A DNA stretch of 64,000 nt from DATATV01 sp036268615 (lineage in GTDB: Bacteria; Actinomycetota; Actinomycetes; Mycobacteriales; Pseudonocardiaceae), in assembly GCA_036268615.1 (NCBI GenBank), contig DATATV010000039.1:1-64000 (forward strand), written 5' to 3'. Shown piece by piece: positions 41,433-50,191 of the stretch (position 1 is the stretch's first letter; each line of letters starts with the position of its first letter). The translations under genes were made by a program, and so were the position numbers. The notes below the pieces were generated by a model that saw only the letters and a program-made list of their open reading frames with translations, searched no databases and had not been told where the DNA came from.

Positions 41433-43241
41433 TCAGCGGTTGGCGCGGTTGACCGCGGAGACGACCGCACGCAGTGACGCGGTGACGATGGACGAGTCCA
41501 CCCCGACGCCCCAGTAGATCCGGTCGCCGATCGAGCACTCGACATACGCCGCGGCCCGCGCGTCGTCACCGGCCGACAGCGCGTGCTCCGCGTAGTCCAG
41601 CACCCGCACGTCATAACCGACGGCGGCCAGCGCGTCCACGAACGCGGCGATCGGGCCGTTGCCGCGGCCGACGAGTTCCTGCTCCTCGTCCTCCACCCGG
41701 ATCACCGCGCTGATCTGCGTGTCCACGTTGTCCGACGGGTTGTCCGCGCCGGTCAGCCTGGTCCGCACCACCGACAGCGGCGCGACGCTGTCCAGGTACT
41801 CGCGGGCGAACACCGACCACATCTGCGCCGGGCTGACCTCGCCGCCCTCGCTGTCGGTCACCGTCTGGACGACCTTGGAGAACTCGATCTGCAGCCGGCG
41901 CGGCAGGTCGAGCTGGTGCTCGGTCTTCATCACGTAGGCGACGCCGCCCTTGCCCGACTGCGAGTTCACCCGGATCACGGCTTCGTAGCTGCGGCCGACA
42001 TCCTTGGGGTCGATGGGCAGGTAGGGGACCTCCCACAGGAACTCGTCCACCGGGTCGCCGGCCCGGTCGGCCTCCATCTTCAGCGCGTCCAGGCCCTTGT
42101 TGATCGCGTCCTGGTGGCTGCCGGAGAACGCGGTGAAGACCAGGTCCCCGCCGTAGGGGTGCCGCTCGTGCACCGGCAGCTGGTTGCAGTACTCGACGGT
42201 GCGGCGGATCTCGTCGATGTCGGAGAAGTCGATCTGCGGGTCGATGCCCTGGCTGAACATGTTCATCCCCAGCGTGACCAGGCAGACGTTGCCGGTGCGC
42301 TCACCGTTGCCGAACAGGCAGCCCTCGATCCGGTCCGCGCCGGCCTGGTAGCCCAGTTCGGCCGCGGCCACACCGGTACCCCGGTCGTTGTGCGGGTGCA
42401 GGGACAGGATCACCGCGTCCCGGCGCTCCAGGTTGCGGCTCATCCACTCGATCGAGTCCGCGTAGATGTTCGGCGTGGCCATCTCGACGGTCGCCGGCAG
42501 GTTCAGGATCGCCGGCCGTTCCGGCGTCGGCTGCCAGATCTCGGTGACCGCGTTGCACACCTCGGCCGCGTAGGACAGTTCGGTGCCGGTGTAGGACTCC
42601 GGCGAGTACTCGAACCGGAAGTCCGTCTCCGGGCGCCGGCCGGCCAGCTCCAGCACCATTTCCGCGGCCGACGTGGCGATCTTCTTGATGCCCTCGCGTT
42701 CCTCCCGGAACACCACCCGGCGTTGCAGGATCGAGGTCGAGTTGTAGATGTGCACGATCGCCTTGGGCGCGCCACGCAACGCCTCGAAAGTGCGGTCGAT
42801 CAGCTCCGGCCGGCACTGGCTCAACACCTGGATGCGCACGTCCTCGGGGACCGCGCCGTCCTCGATGATCTCCCGGACGAAGTCGAAGTCGGTCTGGCTC
42901 GCGGCCGGGAAACCGACCTCGATCTCCTTGTAGCCCATCCGCACCAGCAGGTCGAACATCCGCCGCTTGCGGGCCGGGGACATCGGGTCGATCAGCGCCT
43001 GGTTGCCGTCCCGCAGGTCGACCGCGCACCACAGCGGCGCTTTGCTGATCTTGACGTCGGGCCAGCTGCGGTCGGGTACCGAGATGGGCTCGACGAGCTG
43101 GTCGAAGGGCCGGTAGCGGTGCACCGGCATCGTGCTGCCGCGCTGCGCGTTCCAGCCGGGCTGGTCGGCCGGGGCCGGGCGGGCCGGAGTGCGCAGCCGG
43201 CTGGTGGACGTGGCGGAGAAACCATCCTGGATGGAGGTCAT
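41433..43241 (-). CDS. leuA: 2-isopropylmalate synthase
   Basis: 602 residues, the long actinobacterial LeuA. The catalytic barrel has APLWCAVDLRDGNQALIDPM (metal-binding Asp), EVGFPAASQTDFDFVREI, HPHNDRGTGVAAAELG (metal-binding histidines) and EGCLFGNGERTGNVCLV. The C-terminal leucine-sensing domain begins near residue 480. It commits ketoisovalerate to leucine synthesis. The mRNA leader encodes a Leu-rich peptide and a hairpin (43297-43362), so expression is very likely attenuated. Confidence 0.96.
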   Translation of the reverse strand: MTSIQDGFSATSTSRLRTPARPAPADQPGWNAQRGSTMPVHRYRPFDQLVEPISVPDRSWPDVKISKAPLWCAVDLRDGNQALIDPMSPARKRRMFDLLVRMGYKEIEVGFPAASQTDFDFVREIIEDGAVPEDVRIQVLSQCRPELIDRTFEALRGAPKAIVHIYNSTSILQRRVVFREEREGIKKIATSAAEMVLELAGRRPETDFRFEYSPESYTGTELSYAAEVCNAVTEIWQPTPERPAILNLPATVEMATPNIYADSIEWMSRNLERRDAVILSLHPHNDRGTGVAAAELGYQAGADRIEGCLFGNGERTGNVCLVTLGMNMFSQGIDPQIDFSDIDEIRRTVEYCNQLPVHERHPYGGDLVFTAFSGSHQDAINKGLDALKMEADRAGDPVDEFLWEVPYLPIDPKDVGRSYEAVIRVNSQSGKGGVAYVMKTEHQLDLPRRLQIEFSKVVQTVTDSEGGEVSPAQMWSVFAREYLDSVAPLSVVRTRLTGADNPSDNVDTQISAVIRVEDEEQELVGRGNGPIAAFVDALAAVGYDVRVLDYAEHALSAGDDARAAAYVECSIGDRIYWGVGVDSSIVTASLRAVVSAVNRANR

Positions 43242-43296
43242 GTGCTGTGTTCCGTTCCCTGCTGCCGATACGGGTCAACCGGCGGGGTCGCCAACA

Positions 43297-43336
43297 CCGC
43301 GACGGGGGGCCGGTCTTCGATCAGACCCCGTCGCGG
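43297..43336 (-). promoter_or_regulatory. Attenuator hairpin in the leuA leader
   Basis: On the minus strand CCGCGACGGGG (complement of 43326-43336) pairs perfectly with CCCCGTCGCGG (complement of 43297-43307) across an 18-nt loop. The 5' arm overlaps the last codons of the leader peptide, so ribosome position controls folding. Confidence 0.75.
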
Positions 43337-43362
43337 CGGCGAAGCAGGAGGGCACGTGCCAC
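43321..43362 (-). CDS. leuL: leuA leader peptide with three consecutive leucine codons
   Basis: GTG start at 43362; the 13-residue peptide is VARALLLRRRDGV with Leu codons CTC-CTG-CTT at positions 5-7 and a TGA in the hairpin loop. AGGAG lies immediately upstream of the start, an unusually short spacing. Stalling at the Leu codons under leucine shortage would keep the ribosome away from the hairpin arm. Leu-codon attenuation of leuA is known in actinobacteria; the details here are read from the sequence. Confidence 0.75.
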   Translation of the reverse strand: MARALLLRRRDGV

Positions 43363-43510
43363 GCTCCTAGGTTAACCACACGATGCGGCCGGGACCAAAA
43401 CCAGCTGCCCACATCGTGGATCGCTACCCTCGCGGAAATCCCCCCCAACAGCGAAAACAACGCTTTGACATGCGAGTTTGATGCCGAGAAGGTGAGGGTA
43501 CTTACCAAGT

Positions 43511-43804
43511 ATGGTGACTCGGAGCAGGTATTCAGGGCGGCAGACCGCCGCCCGGGTGGTTACTGGCATCGGCGGCTTATTCGCCTTCATCGAGGTTGTC
43601 TTCATTCTGTTGTTGCTGTTCAACGCGAATCCCGGCAACGGTTTCTTCCGGTTCATCCAGTCCCTGGCCAACCCGTTGGCGCTGTTCTTCCCCGGCCTCT
43701 TCACGATCAGCAACCACGTCATCGCGGTGCTGGTCGACTACGGCCTGCCGGCGGTGTTCTGGCTGGTGGTGACCGGGTTCATCGCCCGGCTGCTGGCCGC
43801 CTGA
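43511..43804 (+). CDS. Small membrane protein, first of a tandem pair
   Basis: 97 residues, two to three helices: GIGGLFAFIEVVFILLLLFN and VIAVLVDYGLPAVFWLVVTG. It shares NPxxGxxxFIxSxxxPLA, then GLFT and VLVDYGLPAVFWLVVT, with the next gene, so the two are diverged duplicates. The loop-helix pattern resembles YggT-type proteins. Function unknown. It is divergent from leuA. Confidence 0.75.
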   Translation: MVTRSRYSGRQTAARVVTGIGGLFAFIEVVFILLLLFNANPGNGFFRFIQSLANPLALFFPGLFTISNHVIAVLVDYGLPAVFWLVVTGFIARLLAA

Positions 43805-43870
43805 CCGGCGCGACCGGATTGTTGTTACCGGCGCGTAGCGTCGCCGTGGCGCGCGTGCAAGACTCCGGAC

Positions 43871-44212
43871 ATGGCCGAGCACGCTCAGCAGGAGGACGTT
43901 TCCCGCCGCAGCTTCGCCCACGTGCGCGCTCGAATCGTCGGCATCGCGGCCGGCGTCGTGCGGTGGGCGGGGCTCGTGGTGGCGGTCATCCTGGTGGCCC
44001 GGGTGCTGCTGACCATCGGCGGCGCCAACCCCAACAGCGGCATCACCAGTTTCATCACGTCCTGGTCCGACCCGTTGGCCTGGGGCTTCAAGAATCTGTT
44101 CACGCCGACCGACGCCAAACTGCGGGTGCTGGTCAACTACGGCCTGGCCGCGATCTTCTGGCTGGTCGTCAGCTCGATCGTGACCAGGATCATCCGCAAG
44201 CTGGCCGGCTGA
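43871..44212 (+). CDS. Small membrane protein, second of a tandem pair
   Basis: 113 residues with an N-terminal hydrophilic extension (MAEHAQQEDVSRRSFAHVRA), then VVRWAGLVVAVILVARVLLT and VLVNYGLAAIFWLVVSSIVT helices. It is homologous to the preceding gene over about 60 residues (NPNSGITSFITSWSDPLA; LRVLVNYGLAAIFWLVV). YggT-like by topology. A 66-bp gap separates the two, suggesting an operon. Confidence 0.75.
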   Translation: MAEHAQQEDVSRRSFAHVRARIVGIAAGVVRWAGLVVAVILVARVLLTIGGANPNSGITSFITSWSDPLAWGFKNLFTPTDAKLRVLVNYGLAAIFWLVVSSIVTRIIRKLAG

Positions 44213-44228
44213 ACCGGCCGTCGCAAGA

Positions 44229-44843
44229 TCAGAACGCCGGCTCGCCCCATTCACCGGTGAAGGCGATCTCGCCCAGCGACAGCCGGGTGCGTGGGCTGAG
44301 TTCCCGGTCGCGGTAGCGCTCGTCCAGGGTGGCCGGATCGCCTGCGGTGCCGACCGCGATGGCCACCAGCGGTTGCGCGTGCTCGGGCAGGCCGAACACG
44401 GTCCGCGCAGCGTCGGCGTCGAAACCGGCCATCTGGTGCGCGACGAGGCCCTCGGCCACCGCCTGCAGCACCAGGTTCTGGCTGGCCATGCCGAGGCCGT
44501 ACGCGGCGTAGCGCAGCTCGCCCTTCTCGTTGCGGGTCAGCGCGACCCCGAGCAGCAGCACCGCCGCCGCGTGCGCCCAGGACCGGTTGCCGCGGTTGAG
44601 CAGGTCGTGGATGCGTTGGTACGTCTCGTCTCCGCGCCGACCGACCAGATAGCGCGCCGGCTGGGTGTTGCCGTAGGAGGGCGCCCACCGGGCCGCCTCC
44701 AGCAGCGCCCGCAGCTGCGCCGGACCGACCTCACCGGCCGGGTCCAGCGCCCGGGGACTCCACCGCCGCTGGATCAACGGGTGGACCGGCACGCTCGTCT
44801 CCGCCGGCTTGTGCGGTCCCGCCGCGGTCAGTTCCTCGGTCAC
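44229..44843 (-). CDS. Nitroreductase family protein
   Basis: 204 residues. The N-terminal IQRRWSPRALDP supplies FMN-binding arginines and LLEAARWAPSYGNTQPARYLVG is the classic substrate/FMN loop. YGLGMASQNLVLQAVAEGLVAHQMAGFD forms the core helix, and the C-terminal SPRTRLSLGEIAF arginine contacts FMN. It probably reduces nitro or quinone compounds with NAD(P)H. Physiological substrate unknown. Convergent with the small membrane pair. Confidence 0.92.
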   Translation of the reverse strand: MTEELTAAGPHKPAETSVPVHPLIQRRWSPRALDPAGEVGPAQLRALLEAARWAPSYGNTQPARYLVGRRGDETYQRIHDLLNRGNRSWAHAAAVLLLGVALTRNEKGELRYAAYGLGMASQNLVLQAVAEGLVAHQMAGFDADAARTVFGLPEHAQPLVAIAVGTAGDPATLDERYRDRELSPRTRLSLGEIAFTGEWGEPAF

Positions 44844-44876
44844 CCCGCCACGCTAGTTCAGATCGTGTACCGCAGG

Positions 44877-46199
44877 TCAGATCGCGTACTGCCAGCCGGT
44901 GACGGCGTAGGCGCCGAACCACGCGCTGGCCAGCACCACGCCCGCGAGCACGGCCAGCACCGTGCCCCGCCGCCGTTTGGCCAACCCGACCGCCACCGGC
45001 ACCAGCAGGGTGAACGCCGGCAGCAGCAGCCGGGCCTTGGAGTTCATCAGGCCGTTGGAGCCGACGTCGATGATCAGCACGAGTGTGCCGTAGGCGACCA
45101 GTGGCCAGGGCACCCCGCGCCGCACCGACACCACCACCAGCGCGACCGCCGCGAGCAGGAAGCCGACGGTGCCGACCTCCAGCACCGACCGGCCGTTGGC
45201 CAGCACGTCCAGGCCGAACCGCACGGTGGCCGCACCCCAGTCGAACTTCGAGTTCCAGCCCTGCTGCTGCAGGGTGAACCAGCCGCCGAGGTTGCCGGTG
45301 ACGCTCGCGACCACGATCAGGTAGCCGACCAGCCCGGCCGGCGCGAGCAGCCCGCCCAGCCACGGCCGCCAGCTGTCCCGCCGACGCAGCACCGCGATGG
45401 CCGCCGCGACCAGCACGGTGAACACGAGCGCCGCCGCGGTCGGCCGGACCAGCCCGGCACCGGCCGCCGCCAGCCCGGCCAGCAGCCATTTCCGCTCCAG
45501 CACCCCCACCAGCGACCACGCGGCCAACGCGCAGAAGGTGGCCTCCGAGTAGGCCATCGACAGGGTGATCGCCATCGGCGAGGCGGCGAACAGCACCACC
45601 AGGATCAGCCCGACCCGGTCGTCCCCGCCGACCACCCGGCCGATCCGCTGGAGCGCGTAGGCCGCCGCCACCCCGCTGGCCGCGCTGACCGTGAGCGCCG
45701 CCGCGACCAGGCCCACCCCGGGCAGCTGGCCGATCCACTGCACGAGTTCCGGGTAGCCGGGGAAGAACGCGAAGGGCGTGTCCGCGGTGCGCCGGCCGAA
45801 CGCGTCGACCAGTCCCTGCGGCACGCTGTGATATCCGCCACCGGCGATGCCCAGGTACCACTGGCCGTCCCAGGAGGTCAGCGCGTGCGCCACCGTGGTG
45901 TTGTTGCGGCCTGCGGTCCAGGCGAGCACGAGCAGGCCGACGGCGCGCACGGCCAGGTAGGCCACGGCGGGGGAGAGCAGCAGCCAGGTCCGGCGACCGC
46001 TCCAGCCAGGTGATCCCGGCCACGCCGGCCAGGCCGGCAACCCGGCGGCGAGGTCCGTGACCGCGGTGCCGTCCGTGCCGTCCGTGACCTCGGCCTCGAC
46101 CGGCTCGGCCGGCGGCGCGTCCGCGACCAGTTCGGTCTCGTCGACCAGTTCGGCGGTATCGGTCGGTTCCGACTCGACCTCGGTTGTGGACACCTGCAC
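44877..46199 (-). CDS. PIG-V-like polytopic glycosyltransferase
   Basis: 440 residues. An acidic, disordered N-terminal tail of about 65 residues precedes roughly ten membrane helices. The first periplasmic loop has TSWDGQWYLGIAGGGYHS, then FAFFPGYPELVQWIG, which match the WDxxWYxxIA...FFPxYP signature of PIG-V-type mannosyltransferases and related GT-C enzymes using polyprenyl-phosphate sugars. LMNSKARLLLPAFTLLVPVA near the end is also typical. It may glycosylate cell-envelope components; substrate unknown. Confidence 0.82.
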   Translation of the reverse strand: MQVSTTEVESEPTDTAELVDETELVADAPPAEPVEAEVTDGTDGTAVTDLAAGLPAWPAWPGSPGWSGRRTWLLLSPAVAYLAVRAVGLLVLAWTAGRNNTTVAHALTSWDGQWYLGIAGGGYHSVPQGLVDAFGRRTADTPFAFFPGYPELVQWIGQLPGVGLVAAALTVSAASGVAAAYALQRIGRVVGGDDRVGLILVVLFAASPMAITLSMAYSEATFCALAAWSLVGVLERKWLLAGLAAAGAGLVRPTAAALVFTVLVAAAIAVLRRRDSWRPWLGGLLAPAGLVGYLIVVASVTGNLGGWFTLQQQGWNSKFDWGAATVRFGLDVLANGRSVLEVGTVGFLLAAVALVVVSVRRGVPWPLVAYGTLVLIIDVGSNGLMNSKARLLLPAFTLLVPVAVGLAKRRRGTVLAVLAGVVLASAWFGAYAVTGWQYAI

Positions 46200-46402
46200 G
46201 ATCCTCGCCTCTCACCACTGTCCGCGCTGGCCAACGGCCTGCGACGCGGCCCCCGACGGCCGCGTCCTGCCTAGATTAGGGGCCGGTCCGTCCCGGTCCG
46301 TGGTCTGCGACACGGAATGGTGTGGCGTGCCGTCGGTAGGCTGCCTGCCGGGGGCGTAGCGGCCGCGCCGGTCGTGAGCAGGGTCGAGGAGGTTGGGTTC
46401 AG

Positions 46403-47668
46403 GTGGCGCTCGTCGTCCAGAAGTACGGCGGTTCCTCACTCCAGAGTGCTGAACGCATCAAGCGCGTGGCAGAACGCATCGTGGCCACCCGCAAGGCGGG
46501 CAACGAGGTGGTGGTGGTCTGCTCCGCGATGGGTGACACCACCGATGAACTGCTCGACCTGGCCAAGCAGGTGAACCCGCTGCCGCCGGAGCGGGAGATG
46601 GACATGCTGCTGACCTCCGGTGAGCGGATCTCCAACGCCCTGGTGGCGATGGCGATCAGCGCGCTGGGTGCGCAGGCCCGCTCGTTCACCGGCTCCCAGG
46701 CCGGCGTGCTGACCACCTCGGCGCACGGCAACGCGCGGATCATCGACGTGACCCCCGGCCGGCTGCGCGAGGCGCTGGACTCCGGCCACATCGTGCTCGT
46801 CGCGGGCTTCCAGGGTGTGAGTCAGGACACAAAGGATGTGACCACCCTGGGTCGCGGCGGCTCGGACACCACCGCGGTCGCGCTCGCCGCCGCGCTGAAC
46901 GCCGACGTGTGCGAGATCTACACCGACGTGGACGGCGTCTACACCGCCGATCCGCGGATCGTGTCGAACGCCCGCCGGCTGGACTCGGTCTGCTACGAGG
47001 AGATGCTTGAGATGGCCGCGGCCGGCGCGAAGGTGCTGATGCTGCGCTGCGTCGAGTACGCCCGCCGCTACGGCGTGCCGATCCTTGTTCGCTCTTCCTA
47101 CAGCAACAAGCCCGGAACCCTGGTGTCCGGAGGGATGGAGGACCTTCCCGTGGAACAAGCGATGATCACCGGCGTCGCGCACGACCGGTCGGAGGCCAAG
47201 GTCACCATCACCGGCGTACCCGACCACCTGGGGGTGGCCGCGCGGATCTTCCGCACCGTGGCCGACGCCGAGATCGACATCGACATGGTGCTGCAGAACG
47301 TGTCCGCCGCCGTGTCCGGCCGGACCGACATCACCTTCACGCTGTCCAAGACGAACGGCCCCACCGCGGTCGCGGCGCTGGAGAAGGTGCGCGACGAACT
47401 GGGCTTCGAGCGGGTGGTCTACGACGACCACGTCGGCAAGGTGTCACTGGTCGGCGCGGGGATGCGTTCGCACCCCGGGGTCACCGCGCTGTTCTGCGAG
47501 GCGCTGGCCAAGTCGGGCGTGAACATCGAGATCATCAACACCTCGGAGATCCGCATCTCGGTGCTCATCCGGGACCTGCAGGTGGACGACGCGGTGCGGG
47601 CCATCCACGACGCGTTCGGGCTGGGCGGCGACGAGGAAGCCGTTGTGTACGCGGGAACGGGGAGGTGA
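46403..47668 (+). CDS. ask: Aspartokinase (alpha subunit; beta from an internal start)
   Basis: 421 residues from a GTG. The kinase domain has VQKYGGSSLQSAERIKRVAER, VTTLGRGGSDTTAVALAAAL and EIYTDVDGVYTADPRIV. Two ACT domains follow (TITGVPDHLGVAARIFRTVAD; VSLVGAGMRSHPGVTALFCEAL) for lysine/threonine feedback. The first step of the aspartate family. An internal GTG at 47150 can produce the regulatory beta subunit. The stop overlaps the asd region, forming the usual ask-asd operon. Confidence 0.96.
   Translation: MALVVQKYGGSSLQSAERIKRVAERIVATRKAGNEVVVVCSAMGDTTDELLDLAKQVNPLPPEREMDMLLTSGERISNALVAMAISALGAQARSFTGSQAGVLTTSAHGNARIIDVTPGRLREALDSGHIVLVAGFQGVSQDTKDVTTLGRGGSDTTAVALAAALNADVCEIYTDVDGVYTADPRIVSNARRLDSVCYEEMLEMAAAGAKVLMLRCVEYARRYGVPILVRSSYSNKPGTLVSGGMEDLPVEQAMITGVAHDRSEAKVTITGVPDHLGVAARIFRTVADAEIDIDMVLQNVSAAVSGRTDITFTLSKTNGPTAVAALEKVRDELGFERVVYDDHVGKVSLVGAGMRSHPGVTALFCEALAKSGVNIEIINTSEIRISVLIRDLQVDDAVRAIHDAFGLGGDEEAVVYAGTGR
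47150..47668 (+). CDS. Aspartokinase beta subunit from in-frame internal start
   Basis: 172 residues, starting at GTG 47150 (VEQAMITGVAHDRSEAKVT) with GGAGG at 47137-47141, 8 nt upstream. This is the same position and motif as the ask-beta start in corynebacteria and mycobacteria, where alpha2beta2 enzymes are made. The product contains only the ACT domains. Confidence 0.7.
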   Translation: MEQAMITGVAHDRSEAKVTITGVPDHLGVAARIFRTVADAEIDIDMVLQNVSAAVSGRTDITFTLSKTNGPTAVAALEKVRDELGFERVVYDDHVGKVSLVGAGMRSHPGVTALFCEALAKSGVNIEIINTSEIRISVLIRDLQVDDAVRAIHDAFGLGGDEEAVVYAGTGR

Positions 47669-47673
47669 CCGGC

Positions 47674-48744
47674 ATGGCTGCCAACGGTCCGGTGCTGGCG
47701 CTGGTCGGTGCGACCGGCGCGGTCGGCGGGGTGATGATCGACATCATCAACCACCGGCCCAGTGTGCCGTGGAGCGAGATCCGGCTGATCGCCTCGGCGC
47801 GTTCGGCCGGCCGCACGTTCACCGTGCGCGGCGACGAGTTGACCGTGGTCGCGTTGAGCCCGGAGGCGTTCGACGGCGTCGACATCGCCATGTTCGACGT
47901 GCCCGACGAGATCTCCGCGAAGTGGGCGCCGATCGCCGCCGAGCGCGGCGCGATCGCGGTGGACAACTCCGGTGCCTTCCGGATGGACCCGGAGGTGCCG
48001 CTGGTGGTGCCCGAGGTGAACCCGGAGCAGGCCGGCCGGCGGCCGAAGGGCATCATCGCCAACCCCAACTGCACCACGCTGTCGATGATGGCCGCGCTGG
48101 GCGCGCTGCACCGCGAGTTCAACCTGACCGAACTGGTCGTCGCCTCCTACCAGGCGGCCTCGGGCGCCGGCCAGGTCGGCATCGACCGGCTGCACGCCGA
48201 GCAGGCCGCGCTGGGCGGTCAGCCGGTGGGCGTCCGGTCCGGCGACGTGCGCGCCGCGCTGGCCGCGGCCGGACTGTCCCAACAGGACTCACCGTTCCCG
48301 GCGCCGCTGGCGTTCAACGTGGTGCCGTGGGCAGGTTCGGTCAAGGATGACGGCTGGTCCAGCGAGGAACTCAAGGTGCGCAACGAGTCCCGCAAGATCC
48401 TCGGCATCCCGGCCCTGAAGGTCTCGGCGACCTGCGTGCGGGTGCCGGTGATCACCACCCACTCGCTGGCCGTGCACGCCACCTTCGACCGGGAGATCAC
48501 CGTGGAGGCCGCGCACAAGGTCTTCGCTGAGCACCCGTCGGTGGTGCTGGTGGACGACCCGGCGGCCGGCGAGTTCCCCACCCCGATCGATGTGGTCGGC
48601 GCCGACCCGACCTACGTCGGCCGGATCCGCCAGGCGCTGGACTTCCCGAACACGTTGGACTTCTTCGTGTGCGGGGACAACCTGCGCAAGGGCGCGGCGC
48701 TGAACACCTACGAGATCGCCGAGACGATCGCGGCGAACGGCTGA
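47674..48744 (+). CDS. asd: Aspartate-semialdehyde dehydrogenase
   Basis: 356 residues. The NADP-binding N-terminus LALVGATGAVGGVMIDII and the catalytic cysteine in GIIANPNCTTLSMM are clear; VASYQAASGAGQVGIDRL and the conserved His in the VITTHSLAVHATF region complete the site. It makes aspartate semialdehyde for Lys, Met, Thr and peptidoglycan. The ATG at 47674 has GGGGAGG 8 nt upstream; the GTG at 47665 overlaps the ask stop but has no room for a ribosome site. Confidence 0.96.
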   Translation: MAANGPVLALVGATGAVGGVMIDIINHRPSVPWSEIRLIASARSAGRTFTVRGDELTVVALSPEAFDGVDIAMFDVPDEISAKWAPIAAERGAIAVDNSGAFRMDPEVPLVVPEVNPEQAGRRPKGIIANPNCTTLSMMAALGALHREFNLTELVVASYQAASGAGQVGIDRLHAEQAALGGQPVGVRSGDVRAALAAAGLSQQDSPFPAPLAFNVVPWAGSVKDDGWSSEELKVRNESRKILGIPALKVSATCVRVPVITTHSLAVHATFDREITVEAAHKVFAEHPSVVLVDDPAAGEFPTPIDVVGADPTYVGRIRQALDFPNTLDFFVCGDNLRKGAALNTYEIAETIAANG

Positions 48745-48750
48745 CCGATC

Positions 48751-48784
48751 GCGGGTGCGCGCTCCGCCAGGGCGCGCACCCCGC
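48751..48784. terminator. Bidirectional terminator after asd
   Basis: A 10-bp stem GGGTGCGCGC / GCGCGCACCC with a 9-nt loop between convergent asd and the MFS gene. Confidence 0.7.
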
Positions 48785-48786
48785 GG

Positions 48787-50100
48787 TCAGACACCGATCG
48801 TGTCGCCGGCCAGTTCCTCCGGGGTTTCCTCGGTGAGCACCGTCGGTAGGCCCGTCGCCTGCCGGTTGCGGCGCATCGCGGCCAGCGCGCCACGCACGGC
48901 GAACGAGCCGATGAGCAGCGCGCCCACGCCGGAGGCGGCGTAGCCGGCGACCGGTCCGAACCGGTCCAGCACCACCCCGATCACCGGCGCGCCGAGCGCG
49001 GCACCCAGGGTGAACGCCGAACTCTGTAGGCCCATGGCCTCACCGCGGACCGTCGCCGGGGCCAGTCGGCTGACCGCGTCGCCGGCCGAGGCGATGGTCG
49101 GCGCGCACATCAGGCCGCTGGGCAGCAGCGCCAGGCTGAGCACCCACCACTGCCCGCCGACCAGGCCGACCGGGATGGCCAGCACGGCCAGCAGGCCGAG
49201 CAGCACGATCGAGGGCGGCGTGCGGTTGAGTCCGCCGTAGACCGCGCCGCCGACCGCGGAGGCCAGACACCAGACGATGGTCACCACGCCGGTCCAGCTC
49301 ACCTCGCCGGACGTGCGCAGCGCCGCCACCATCGCGACCTCGGTGCCGGCCAGCACGAACACCGCGGCACAGGAGATGATCAGCATCGACACCAGCGGCC
49401 CGGTCAGCCACTGCCGCCGGGTGGGTCGCACCGCCGGCGCCGCGCCCGGCTCGGTCAGCTCGTGGGCGGCCTTGACCGGCGGGTTGACCAGGTAGATCAC
49501 GATCCCGCTGAGCACCATCAGGCCACCCAGCGAGATCACCGCGGCGACCGTGGAGATCCGGGTGGCGATCAGCACGCCCAGCGCCGGCCCGACCATGTAG
49601 GCCATCTCGACCGAGATGGAGTCCAGTGAGTAGGCGGCCTTGCGGTGCTGTTCGGGCACGAGCGCGGCCAGCGACTGGCGGCCGATGGTCATCACCGGCA
49701 GGGCCACGATCCCGCCGACGAAGGAGACGCCGAGCAGCGCCGGGTAGGGCAGCAGCCAGGCGGTCAGCCAGTAGGCGCCGTAGCCGATGGTGGTGATCAC
49801 CACCATCGGCCGCAGACCGAGGCGGTCCACCACCCGGCCCATCAGCGGCGAGCCGACCGCGATGCCGATGGTGCCGGCCGCGCCGACCAGGCCGGCCTCG
49901 CCGTAGCCGCGGTGCAGGTGCAGCACGACGTGCAGGGTCAACACCATCGAGGTGGCGCTGATCGGGATGCGGGCGGCGAACATCAGCGGCAACAGCGTCC
50001 GGACGCCGGGGATGGTCAGTACTCGACGGTAGTTGCCCAGGTAGTTGCTCTGTTGTTCGGTCTGCGTCGCCACGGCTGTGATCTGATCCCGTGAAGTCAC
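48787..50100 (-). CDS. MFS transporter
   Basis: 437 residues from a GTG, with about twelve membrane helices. The loop 2-3 motif GSPLMGRVVDRLGLRPMVV is the MFS signature A, and a second copy-like segment starts AAVGGAVYGGLNRTPPS. A hydrophilic loop near the middle (AAHELTEPGAAPAVRPTRRQ) separates the halves. Substrate unknown. It is divergently transcribed from a Fur-family regulator with a shared 91-bp region carrying a FurA-type box, so it may be under that regulator. Confidence 0.9.
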   Translation of the reverse strand: MTSRDQITAVATQTEQQSNYLGNYRRVLTIPGVRTLLPLMFAARIPISATSMVLTLHVVLHLHRGYGEAGLVGAAGTIGIAVGSPLMGRVVDRLGLRPMVVITTIGYGAYWLTAWLLPYPALLGVSFVGGIVALPVMTIGRQSLAALVPEQHRKAAYSLDSISVEMAYMVGPALGVLIATRISTVAAVISLGGLMVLSGIVIYLVNPPVKAAHELTEPGAAPAVRPTRRQWLTGPLVSMLIISCAAVFVLAGTEVAMVAALRTSGEVSWTGVVTIVWCLASAVGGAVYGGLNRTPPSIVLLGLLAVLAIPVGLVGGQWWVLSLALLPSGLMCAPTIASAGDAVSRLAPATVRGEAMGLQSSAFTLGAALGAPVIGVVLDRFGPVAGYAASGVGALLIGSFAVRGALAAMRRNRQATGLPTVLTEETPEELAGDTIGV

Positions 50101-50148
50101 GGTGGCACAAGCGAATTAGCGCAGGCGTCACCTGGTTAGGGATGGTTG

Positions 50149-50170
50149 TTTTCTTGACTCGTTCCAGATT
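50149..50170. promoter_or_regulatory. FurA/CatR-type operator overlapping the fur promoter
   Basis: TTTTCTTGACTCGTTCCAGA lies 21 bp before the fur-family start. It closely matches the FurA autoregulatory site of mycobacteria and the equivalent Streptomyces site (TTGACT-x-ATTCCAGA). The TTGACT part can also serve as the -35 element, as in furA promoters. Confidence 0.7.
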
Positions 50171-50191
50171 ACATGCTGGGATGGGATCACC

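Noticed and set aside
43242..43380. T-box riboswitch for leuA
   Set aside because: No T-box core sequence or specifier stem is visible. The short Leu-codon leader and single hairpin explain the region better.
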